19,186 nt of DNA, taken from contig PMLF01000077.1 of assembly GCA_003158755.1 (NCBI GenBank), positions 265 to 19,450 of the forward strand, read 5' to 3'. The notes under the pieces are model-generated. The model did no database searches. It was not told where the DNA came from and was given only the letters and a program-made list of their open reading frames with translations. Source of the DNA: Elusimicrobiota bacterium. Its GTDB lineage: Bacteria > Elusimicrobiota > Elusimicrobia > FEN-1173. Both the position numbers and the translations under genes were made by a program. Each line of letters begins with the position of its first letter. Positions within the stretch are counted from its first letter, which is position 1. This document shows, piece by piece, positions 7,970-15,900 of the stretch.

Positions 7970-8580
7970 GGGACCGGCGGGGTTTCACCCTTATCGAACT
8001 CTTGGTGTCCATGGCCATATTTGCCGTGCTGGCGACGGCCCTGGGGGCCTCGCTTTCCGCCGGAATCACGGCCTGGAAGAGGGGCCGGAAAAGCGCCGAC
8101 CAACAGCAGGAGGTCCGGGCCGTTCTGGAGCGCCTGGCGCGCGAATTGAGGAACGCCGTCCCCGCGCCCGGGATCACCGTTCAAGGCGACGACAAATCTC
8201 TTTCCTTTTACACGACCCGGGACGGTCCCGGCGACGCCTCGGGGCCGCTTCGCGTGATCGTTCGCGTGTCCTATCAGAACGCGCTCGCCTCGGGGGACGC
8301 GATGGACTCGATCCAGCGCGGCGAGACTCCGCCTCGGAAACCGGAAAATACGGCGACCCGAACGCTCACGACGATGCCGGCCCGGATCGGGTTCCAATAC
8401 GCCTATGCGCCGGACACCCCCGGCGATCCTCCCCTATGGAAGACCCTCTGGTCGGACAAGGGCGACCTGCCCGCGGTCGTTCGGATCACGCTCGCCGTCC
8501 GGAACGCCGCCGGGGAGGAGGAGGAATTTGAGAAAACGGTTTCTCTGCCGACAGGAGTTTTGAAACCATGGCCGGGTTGA
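7966..8580 (+). CDS. gspJ: T2SS minor pseudopilin GspJ
   Basis: 204-residue pseudopilin beginning at GTG 7966, which overlaps the gspI stop by 4 nt (GTGA). The leader MRDRRG is followed by FTLIELLVSMAIFAVLATAL with Glu at +5. The globular region has the GspJ-like pattern in which LERLARELRNAVPAPG is followed by a beta-rich C-terminal domain. GspJ binds GspI and GspK at the pseudopilus tip. The frame is open upstream for about 210 nt, but that is out-of-frame gspI sequence. It overlaps gspK by 13 nt. Confidence 0.9.
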   Translation: MRDRRGFTLIELLVSMAIFAVLATALGASLSAGITAWKRGRKSADQQQEVRAVLERLARELRNAVPAPGITVQGDDKSLSFYTTRDGPGDASGPLRVIVRVSYQNALASGDAMDSIQRGETPPRKPENTATRTLTTMPARIGFQYAYAPDTPGDPPLWKTLWSDKGDLPAVVRITLAVRNAAGEEEEFEKTVSLPTGVLKPWPG

Positions 8581-9533
8581 TTTTCACCGCAAAGCAGGAG
8601 GGATCCGTCCTCATCGTGTCCCTCTGGATCCTCGCGCTGCTTACCCTGACGGTCCTAGCCGCCGCCCACAGCCTGGGAGTGGAAACTCGGCTGGCAACCT
8701 ACCAATGGCAAGAGACCCGCCTGCTGCGGGCGGCCCGCGCGGCGGTGATGACCTGCTCCGACGATCTTCGAAGTCCGGCGATCAGTTCCGCGCCGACGCT
8801 TTCTCAACCGTGGAGAGGAAACCCCTCTCTCTACCAGGCGCGCGCTCTGCCCGACGGGATATTCACCCTGCAGCACCAAGACGGGGGACAAACGCTTTAT
8901 GGGTTCGAGGACGAATCCTCCCGGATCAACCTGAACACGGCCCCGCCGGACGTCCTGGACCGCCTCTTCGCCTCCGCGCCCGGCGTGTCGGCGGCCTTGC
9001 AGGACTGGATCGACGCCGACGACGCGACGCGCCCCGGGGGCGCCGAAAAGGACGAATACAACGGCGAAGGTCCGCGGAACGGACCGCTCAAGACCGTCGA
9101 CGAACTCCTACTGGTGATCGGTGTCACGCCCGAGATTTTCCGACAGGTGGAGCCCCTGGTAACCGTCCAAGGGAGCGGCCGGGTGAACCTGAACACGGCC
9201 TCGGAGCAGGTCTTGGAGATGATCGGACTGACGCCGTCCCTGGCGCAAAAGATCGTCCTTTTCCGCCTGGGAGATGACGGCCAACCCGGCACCGTCGACG
9301 ACGGGGTCTTCTCGGATCCGGCAGCGGCGGCGTCGCTCCCGGGTCTGCGGCCGGAAGATGTTTCGTCCCTGCAAAACGCCGTGAAGAGAAACTTGCTCGG
9401 CGCGTATTCGGAGGCTTTGAGACTCAATCTTCACGTCCAACTGGACGAGGGCGCCTGGCGGGACTTCCGGATCGTCATGAAACCCGGGGCCTGGCCGCCC
9501 AAAATATTGGTTTGGCGGGAGGCCTCGTGGTGA
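8568..9533 (+). CDS. gspK: T2SS minor pseudopilin GspK
   Basis: 321-residue tip pseudopilin. A 12-residue leader ending in QEG precedes SVLIVSLWILALLTLTVLA. Glu +5 is absent, as expected for GspK. Two helix-hairpin-helix-like motifs, RINLNTAPPDVLDRLF and RVNLNTASEQVLEMIGL, mark the GspK alpha domain, which caps the tip. AGGAG at 8553-8557 lies 10 nt before the ATG. The gene overlaps gspJ by 13 nt and gspL by 4 nt. The length is normal for the family. Confidence 0.93.
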   Translation: MAGLIFTAKQEGSVLIVSLWILALLTLTVLAAAHSLGVETRLATYQWQETRLLRAARAAVMTCSDDLRSPAISSAPTLSQPWRGNPSLYQARALPDGIFTLQHQDGGQTLYGFEDESSRINLNTAPPDVLDRLFASAPGVSAALQDWIDADDATRPGGAEKDEYNGEGPRNGPLKTVDELLLVIGVTPEIFRQVEPLVTVQGSGRVNLNTASEQVLEMIGLTPSLAQKIVLFRLGDDGQPGTVDDGVFSDPAAAASLPGLRPEDVSSLQNAVKRNLLGAYSEALRLNLHVQLDEGAWRDFRIVMKPGAWPPKILVWREASW

Positions 9534-10903
9534 GATCGTTTTTAGAAAATGTTTTCGGCCGCGCCCCCCGCGGTTCCATCGGGGCGGCGTGGGACGGCGG
9601 CCGCCTGATGGCGGCGCGTCCGGCCGGCGAGGGAGGGAAAACCTTTTTTTCCGCCGAAGCCCCCGACGCCGTCCGGTCGGCTTCCGTGTGGGCCCGGCTG
9701 AAGTCCGAAGGGTTCCACGGGGCCCCCGTGACGGCGGTTTTTCCGCAACATCTCCTGGTCGTCAAAACACTGGACCTTCCCTCCGCGGATCCGGCGGAGG
9801 TGAGGGAAATGGCCGCTCTCGAGGCCTCCCGCCGCATCCCCCTGCCCCCGGAGGAAATCTTGACCGACATCCACATCGTCTCGACGGATTCCAACGGCTC
9901 GTCAAAGGTCATGCTTTTCGCGGCGCGGAGGGAAGACGTGTCCCGTTGGCTGGAAACCTTCCGAGCCGCGGGGCTCGCGCCCGAACGCCTGGAGCCTTCC
10001 AGTTTGGCCTTGGCCCCGCTCCTCCGGCGCGCCGCATCGGCCGGAGAGACCCTCCTGGGCTTGGAAGCCGCCGCCGGAGCGGTCACTTTCGTTCTTTTCC
10101 AGGACGGGGTCCTCCGCTTCGTCCGCAGCCTTCCCGTGAGCGCCGAGGAGTTAGAGACCGAGGCCGGCGGGGACCGGTTCTCCCGTGAGGTCCGGGATAC
10201 CCTCCTGGCCTGTCGGCGCGAGCATACGCTCTCGGATACCGTCCGGGTCCTGGCCGGCGGCTCGCCGGGTCTTTTCAGGCTCCTGCCCGGGGTTCTCCCT
10301 TGGCCGTCAGAGCCTTTCCCGGGCGTCCCGGAAGGTTTTCTTCCATCAGCGGTGGGGGCCGTGCTCCTGCCCCATGACGGGTCGCCCAATCTTTTGCCGC
10401 CGGAGGACCGGGAGGGACGCGTCAACCGGCGGCGCCGCCGGGAATCCGTCTCATTCGCGTCCTTGGCGGCCGCCGGCCTCGTCGTAGCGACCGCGTGGGG
10501 CGCCGGAGAGCTCCAGGCCAAAAAGCGGCGTCTCAGTCTGCTGGAGACGCGCTGGAGCTCGGTCGCCGGGCAAGTCCGGGAGCTGGAAAAAATGGAGAGC
10601 CGCCTGGAATTGATACGCCGCCGGGCGGGGACCGTCGGGGACCTCCCGCAACTCGTGGCGGCCTTGAACAAGGTCTTGCCTCCGCGAGTTTTCCTCACCG
10701 GCTTGAATTTTGAGCGAGGGATCTCGGCGGAACTGCAGGGGGAGGCCACCACTCTGGCCGAGGCGGTGGCTTCCGTCAACGCATTGGAAAAATCCGGGCT
10801 CTTCCATAAAGTCAAGCTGATTTCCTCCAACGCCCGGCCCGTCAACGGGCGCGACCTGGTGGAGTTCCGCGTCCATCTTTCTTTGGGGGAGGAGTCCGCG
10901 TGA
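9530..10903 (+). CDS. gspL: T2SS inner-membrane protein GspL
   Basis: 457 residues arranged as a fused PilM/PilN. An actin-like cytoplasmic domain (about 15-290) includes the LDLPSADPAEVREMAALEAS region (81-100) seen in PilM/GspL proteins. A basic stretch RVNRRRRRE (297-305) follows, then one membrane helix (about 307-326), a coiled-coil segment (about 328-366) and a periplasmic ferredoxin-like PilN domain (about 370-452). GspL recruits GspE to the membrane. I chose GTG 9530, which overlaps the gspK stop by 4 nt and has GGGAGG at 9517-9522, 7 nt upstream. GTG 9527 and TTG 9512 are in frame but placed less well. Confidence 0.88.
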   Translation: MRSFLENVFGRAPRGSIGAAWDGGRLMAARPAGEGGKTFFSAEAPDAVRSASVWARLKSEGFHGAPVTAVFPQHLLVVKTLDLPSADPAEVREMAALEASRRIPLPPEEILTDIHIVSTDSNGSSKVMLFAARREDVSRWLETFRAAGLAPERLEPSSLALAPLLRRAASAGETLLGLEAAAGAVTFVLFQDGVLRFVRSLPVSAEELETEAGGDRFSREVRDTLLACRREHTLSDTVRVLAGGSPGLFRLLPGVLPWPSEPFPGVPEGFLPSAVGAVLLPHDGSPNLLPPEDREGRVNRRRRRESVSFASLAAAGLVVATAWGAGELQAKKRRLSLLETRWSSVAGQVRELEKMESRLELIRRRAGTVGDLPQLVAALNKVLPPRVFLTGLNFERGISAELQGEATTLAEAVASVNALEKSGLFHKVKLISSNARPVNGRDLVEFRVHLSLGEESA

Positions 10904-11454
10904 AAACTTTGGCTCCCCGCGAAAAAGCCATCGCCGCCTCCGCCGCCCTCCTGGTTGCCGTTTTCTTAGGAAACCGGTTCCTTTTATTGCCGTTGGGGGA
11001 CGCCTGGCGCGAGTTGGACGATCGCGCCACGGTCCAGGAGTCGCGATTCCGCCGCGGCCGTGAATTAATGGCTCGCGGCGACCGCATTCGCAAAGAATAC
11101 GCGGCCCTCGCCCAGGCGGCCGCCGCGCCGGGTGACCCCCGGGACGCCACGGCGCTCCTTAAGGACGTCGAAACGCTCGCCGCGTCGGCGGGTGTCCGCA
11201 TCCGGGACCTCCGGCCCACTCCCGAGGAGGGGAAAGGAAAGCTGCCATCGATCTCCGTTACAGTCGAATCATCCTGGGAACCGCTCGCCCGTCTTTTACG
11301 GGACCTTCAAAGCTCCCCCCGCCTCCTCCGGGTGGAGAAGGCGACGATCCAGTCCAAGGCCGAAGCCGCTGTCCTGACCGCCCAGCTCCTCATCGTCCGC
11401 GCGCCCCTCGACGAACCCGAAAAGCCGTCCTCTCCCCAAGGGCGAAAAACATAA
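10900..11454 (+). CDS. gspM: T2SS inner-membrane protein GspM
   Basis: 184 residues beginning at GTG 10900, overlapping gspL by 4 nt. The layout is a short N-terminus with LAPREKAI (4-11, the usual GspM/PilO opening), one membrane helix (about 11-30), a charged coiled coil (about 36-78) and a periplasmic ferredoxin-like domain (about 82-168). GspM pairs with GspL through its periplasmic domain. The C-terminus is a loose proline/basic tail. Assignment rests on topology, the opening motif and position after gspL. It is the last gene of the T2SS operon here, since an AT-rich promoter region follows. Confidence 0.8.
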   Translation: MKTLAPREKAIAASAALLVAVFLGNRFLLLPLGDAWRELDDRATVQESRFRRGRELMARGDRIRKEYAALAQAAAAPGDPRDATALLKDVETLAASAGVRIRDLRPTPEEGKGKLPSISVTVESSWEPLARLLRDLQSSPRLLRVEKATIQSKAEAAVLTAQLLIVRAPLDEPEKPSSPQGRKT

Positions 11455-11616
11455 GGCATTATTTTTCATAATATTAGTTGACAAAAATAATGATTCTTGT
11501 TAAATTCCATTTGCTGAATTTGACGTTCCCCTAGACTCTAGACTCCACTTCGACGTTTCCACTTCCAAGGGAATATTCCGGGATCATTTTTCGCCCATCC
11601 GCGGGGTTATTCGTTT
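11455..11616 (+). promoter_or_regulatory. AT-rich intergenic region with sigma70-like promoter
   Basis: 162-bp gap after gspM; its first 75 bp are strikingly AT-rich for this genome. TTGACA (11478-11483, perfect -35) and TAAATT (11501-11506, 4 of 6 to the -10 consensus) are 17 bp apart, with A/T-rich sequence upstream that could act as an UP element. A tandem 7-bp repeat CTAGACT lies at 11531-11544, downstream of the likely start point. No convincing terminator hairpin for the T2SS operon is seen. This probably gives the next three genes their own transcription. Confidence 0.6.
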
Positions 11617-12135
11617 ATGGCGTCGTTTCTGTCTACCCTCATACCACGTTTTCTCTTCCTGGCTTTCGTTTTGGCCGTTCTCGCTTTGACGGCCGGCGCG
11701 GCTCCTTCCTTATATAGCGCGGCGGCGGATATCAATGGCGCCCTCGGAAAGCCCGGCGCACCCCTTCTGGTGGATGTCCGCGACGCCGCCGAGTTTTCCG
11801 CTTCCCGGATCCATAGTTCCATCAATGTTCCCCTGTTCGAGCTAAAAACAAAGACTTTCCTGGCGAAAAACGATCTCGTCCTTATCGGCCGGGGCGACGA
11901 TTCCTCGTCCCTGGAAAAGGAATGTAATCGCCTCCGGTCCAAAGGATGGAGGATTTCCATATTGCAGGGGGGGGTAACCCGGTGGAAATCGGAGGGCCTT
12001 CCTTTGGAGGTCAATCCCCTAGCGTTCCCTCCGACGCCGAGGACGCCGGTCCGGTTGGACACCGGTTCGCCAAGCCGGACGCAGCAAACCTCCCACACGG
12101 GGAATCAATCGTCGGGGTGTCCCACATGCCGCTGA
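11617..12135 (+). CDS. Exported rhodanese-fold protein lacking the catalytic cysteine
   Basis: 172 residues with an N-terminal signal peptide or anchor (hydrophobic about 11-28, ending AGAAP). The rhodanese fold is shown by LLVDVRDAAEFSASRIHSSINVPL (about 50-73) and by the closing ILQGGVTRWKSEGLPLE (115-131). The active loop, normally Cys followed by R/G/S residues, reads LIGRGDDSSS, with Gly91 where the cysteine should be, so sulfurtransferase activity is unlikely. A disordered tail ends in CPTCR. Inactive rhodanese domains often act as binding modules. It overlaps the next gene by 10 bp. The start is the first ATG after the predicted promoter, with only weak ribosome-site support. Confidence 0.8.
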   Translation: MASFLSTLIPRFLFLAFVLAVLALTAGAAPSLYSAAADINGALGKPGAPLLVDVRDAAEFSASRIHSSINVPLFELKTKTFLAKNDLVLIGRGDDSSSLEKECNRLRSKGWRISILQGGVTRWKSEGLPLEVNPLAFPPTPRTPVRLDTGSPSRTQQTSHTGNQSSGCPTCR

Positions 12136-12995
12136 AGTTCCGCTGGGCGCTCTGGATGTTCCTCCCCGCGATGGCGGCGGCCCTGCCTTCGGCGACGGGC
12201 GATCAGACACGCCGCGTCCGCTTCGGTTTCAATCTGGTCAACACCACCGATCATTCCGTCGAAGATTCCGAGCTATGGGCCTACGCTCCCGTCAAAGAAA
12301 CGTCGAATCAGAAATGTCTTGATTTGGACGCTTCTCTGCCCTTTGACCGGACCGAAGACGCCTGGGGTAATCAGGTCCTCCATTTCCGTGTGGGGGAAAT
12401 CCCACCTTACGGGAGGCGGTCCATCCGCGTGAACGCCGTCCTCCGCATGTCCGAAGAGCCGGGCCGGGAAGGAACTTCGCGCTCCTTGCGCAAGGGGTGT
12501 CTCCGGCCGGAACCTTTCGTCGAGTCCGACGCCCCGGAACTTCGCCGCCTCGCGTCGGACCTCCGTCAAAGGTCTGCGCGGGGGACCGCCGAAAAAATTT
12601 TCGAGTGGGTCCAAGGAAATCTTAAGCCCCTTCCGCCGGACCCGGATCCGCGCGGAGCGCTTCACGCCTTGAAAGACGGCCGGGGGGACTGCACCGAAGC
12701 CATGGACCTTGTCATGGCTCTTGGCCGGGCCGATGGTCTGCCCACGCGTGGCGTCGCCGGGTATGTGTGCTCTCGGAACGCCGTCCTGGACCCCGCCGGG
12801 TTCCACAATTGGGCCGAGTATTTCGATTCGGGCCGCTGGCGCCTTTCGGACCCGTTCAACGGCATCTTCGCCGCCAAGTCCGGCGATTACATCGCCTTTA
12901 AGATCATCGGCGCGGGGATCGGCGAGGACTTTAACCGTTTCCGTTTCAAAGGCGAGGGGCTTCGCGTGCGCATGGACGGCGGGAGCGAATCATGA
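12126..12995 (+). CDS. Exported transglutaminase-like cysteine enzyme
   Basis: 289 residues. A signal peptide (about 1-25, WALWMFLPAMAAALPSA) is followed by a beta-rich N-terminal domain (about 30-110) and a transglutaminase-like core (about 150-245). The core has the full triad: Cys189 in GRGDCTEA, His227 in FHNWAEYF and Asp242 in LSDPFN. LPTRGVAGY (205-213) is the usual strand between them. Bacterial members act as peptidases, amidases or cross-linking enzymes, so the reaction cannot be fixed from sequence. The ATG at 12126 gives a clean signal peptide and overlaps the rhodanese gene by 10 bp. A longer in-frame opening from 11946 lies inside that gene. The stop overlaps the giant protein's ATG by 4 bp (ATGA), which suggests joint production. 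Confidence 0.85.
   Translation: MPLKFRWALWMFLPAMAAALPSATGDQTRRVRFGFNLVNTTDHSVEDSELWAYAPVKETSNQKCLDLDASLPFDRTEDAWGNQVLHFRVGEIPPYGRRSIRVNAVLRMSEEPGREGTSRSLRKGCLRPEPFVESDAPELRRLASDLRQRSARGTAEKIFEWVQGNLKPLPPDPDPRGALHALKDGRGDCTEAMDLVMALGRADGLPTRGVAGYVCSRNAVLDPAGFHNWAEYFDSGRWRLSDPFNGIFAAKSGDYIAFKIIGAGIGEDFNRFRFKGEGLRVRMDGGSES
12981..12994 (+). promoter_or_regulatory. Ribosome binding site fixing the giant-protein start
   Basis: GGGAG at 12981-12985 lies 6 nt before the ATG at 12992, which overlaps the preceding TGA as ATGA. This is the best initiation site for the giant gene. It places the in-frame palindrome inside the coding sequence. Confidence 0.6.
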
Positions 12996-15900
12996 CGACC
13001 TTCCGGACTTCCTTCAGCGGCCGTTGCAACACGGGAAAAACCGCTCGTGCTGAGCTTGTCGAAGCGCGAGCCTCCAGCGGAGGGAATCGCTCATCCTTCG
13101 ACAAGCTCAGGATGAGCGGGGTTTTTACTCTAATCCCCTTTAGGCTTTTGGCGGTGTTAGCGATGGTTCTGACGACCATTCTCTCGGCCCGTGCCGCGGG
13201 TTCCGTCTGCGCCACGGTTCAGATGCAGCTCAGCCAGCAGGTGACGTTGGAACGGCAGGCGTTCGACGCGCACATGCGCATCAACAACGGTTACACCAAT
13301 TTGACGTTGAACAACGTGACGGTGACCGTGCAGTTCACGGACCAGGACCAGAAACCCGTTTCGGCCACTTCCGACACCAACGACCTCACCGCCAAGTTCT
13401 TCATCAAAGTCGACACGCTGAACAATATTTCGGCGGTCGACGGGACGGGCTCCGTGGGCGCGGCCACGACGGCGGATATCCATTGGCTGATCATCCCGTC
13501 GCCGGGCGCAGCGGGCACCACTCCGGTTGGAGCGCTCTATTTCGTGGGAGCGACGCTCAGCTACAACCTGGGCGGGACGCAAAAGACCATGGACGTTACT
13601 CCGGATCACATCACGGTCCAGCCCATGCCTTTGCTTTCCATGGATTATTTCCTTCCGACGGACGTCATCAGCGACGACGCTTTTACGCCGACGGTGGTCG
13701 AACCGCCGGTGCCGTTCCCGCTGGGCGTGCGGGTCCGCAACTCGGGGATGGGCCCGGCCAACAACCTGGCCATTGAATCCGCGCAACCGACCATCACGGA
13801 AAACCTTCACGGGCTGCTCATCAGTTTCAATATCATCGGCTGCGACGTGAACGGCGCGGCTTCTTCGCCGAGCCTCCTGGCGAACTTCGGCACGGTGGCG
13901 CCGGGAATGTCCGGTGTCGCGCGGTGGATGATGACCACGTCGCTTTCCGGAAAATTCATCAATTTCAACGCTCAAATGACCCATTCGGACGCTTTGGGCG
14001 GCCAGTTGACCTCCCTTTTTACCTCCGTCACGCCCCACACCTTGGTCAAAGACGTCCTGGTGGACGCCCCTGGCCGGGACTTGATCCCTGATTTCCTGGC
14101 GAACGACGGCGGCGCGCTCCATCTCTACGACTCCCAAAACTTGGACGCCGCCGTGGCGGACATGTCCTCGGTATCGTCCTTTCAGCCTCCGACGGGCGAA
14201 TCGTATCCCCTGATTACTTCTTATGCGCCGGGTTTCGTCTATGTGAAGCTTGTCGACCCCCAAGTCGGCGCACATCCTCTGTCCAAAGTGCTTCGCTCGG
14301 ACGGCAAAACGCTCCGGTCCGACAACGTCTGGCTCTCCAAAACGCGGACAGGGTCCGGCCCGTGGCAGTATTGGTTCAACCTGTTCGACGATGGGACCGC
14401 TCCCAACTACACCGTGACGTACGGGGATTCGTCCACCGCCAACCAACCCCCGGTCTTTCAACCGATTGCCGACAGCTCAGGCACGGAAACCCAGCCCCTG
14501 TCCTTTACGGTCCTCGCGACCGACCCGCAAAGTTCTCCGCTCACGCTCACCGCCGCGTCGTTGCCCGTGGGAGCCGTCTTCACCGACAACAAAGACGGCA
14601 CGGGCCTCTTCACTTGGACCCCGTCGCTCGGCCAGGCGGGCCGCTACGAGATCGCCTTCACCGCCTCCGACGGGACGCTCAGCACCCCCGCGCGCGCCAA
14701 GGTTTACATCTCTCCCCCGATCGTGAACCTCCAACTGTCCCATCAGCCCAACTGGGTGACGATTTCCACTCCCGCGTGGACTTGGACGGCTCCCTCGGGC
14801 GCCACGGGATACCTGGTACATATGGACAGCGACACCGAAACGCCGGTCAGCGTCCCCGCCTACACAGCCGCTCCGCTCCTGGACGGCCGCCACACCTTCT
14901 TCGTTCGCGCCCAATTCGGGTCCAATTTCGGATCCATTCAGTCCGACAGTTTCGGCGTGGATACCCATCCGCCCACGCTGTGGAGCGTTTCCTTGAACGG
15001 CGGTTCCCTCGCCACGGCGTCGCTTTCCGTCACCGTGGAGATGTCGGACGATGGCGACGGTTTGGGCAGCGGCATCGTCCTGCGGGAGGTTTCGGTGGAC
15101 GGGAGCTCTTTCACCGCCTTGTCCGGCTCCACGGTGACTCTGCCCAACCAATATGGACTCCACCAGATCTCGGCGCGGCTCACGGACGCCGTGGGCCACG
15201 TGTCGCAGATTGCGACGGCGTCCATCGTCTACGCGCCGGCGGTCCAAACGCTGACGGGCGAATCGGCGTCCGGCGTGACGGCGGCGTTGAAGGACCAGCG
15301 ATCATCCTTCTACGCGGAAGTCCCCGTGAACGCGGGCCGGTTCACGTTCCAAAACGTTCCGACGGGGATATACGGACTTGTGGTGAAAAGCACCTCGGCG
15401 GCGGTGGCGTACGCCGGGCGGGTCAGCCTGCGGGCGGGCGCGGACATCGACGCGGGCGATCTGGAACCGGGGACCTCGCCCGGCGCCGTTTCGGGTCACG
15501 TCGTTCCGGCGTTGGAAGGCGTTCCCGTGTCCGCCGGTCTGAACCTGGGCCGGGGACAATTCGTGGAAGTCGCCCGAAGCACGACCGCTTCCGACGGAAG
15601 CTATCTTTTGAACGGGCTCGCTCCCGGGACCTACGCGATCAAGGCCTCTCCCGATCCCTCGACGGGTTTCGGCCAGGCGTATTCGATTGAACTCGCCACT
15701 GCGGGCGCGACGACGGACGCCGACGTCGCCCTATCCTCCTCCGTGGTGGTAAGCGGGACGGCCAACCAGCCCGACGCGGTTTTGACCGCCGTCGGGGGAG
15801 CGTTCGCTCCCTTTTCCACGGACCCCTCGGGCCTTTACAGCGTGGGATTGTCCACGGGCATCCAAACCTTTATGGGAATGACCGCCGTATTCAGGCTGGA

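Noticed and set aside
13163..13165. ATG 13163 as start of the giant protein
   Set aside because: It would remove the positively charged n-region and part of the signal peptide. ATG 12992 has a ribosome site and stop-start overlap, and 13112 is the better internal alternative.
12946..13215. Minus-strand 89-codon frame containing LSLSKDE and SSARA
   Set aside because: Known type of spurious product read from the opposite strand of this dispersed palindrome; no independent coding support.
13157..14461. 434-codon open frame on the minus strand
   Set aside because: It lies antisense to the giant protein, whose frame has consistent domain structure. The product is Arg/His/Gly-rich low-complexity sequence typical of the antisense of GC-rich genes.
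14362..15690. 442-codon plus-strand frame inside the giant gene
   Set aside because: Shifted-frame product with Arg/Pro/His-rich composition and no domain pattern. The main frame is open and recognisable throughout.
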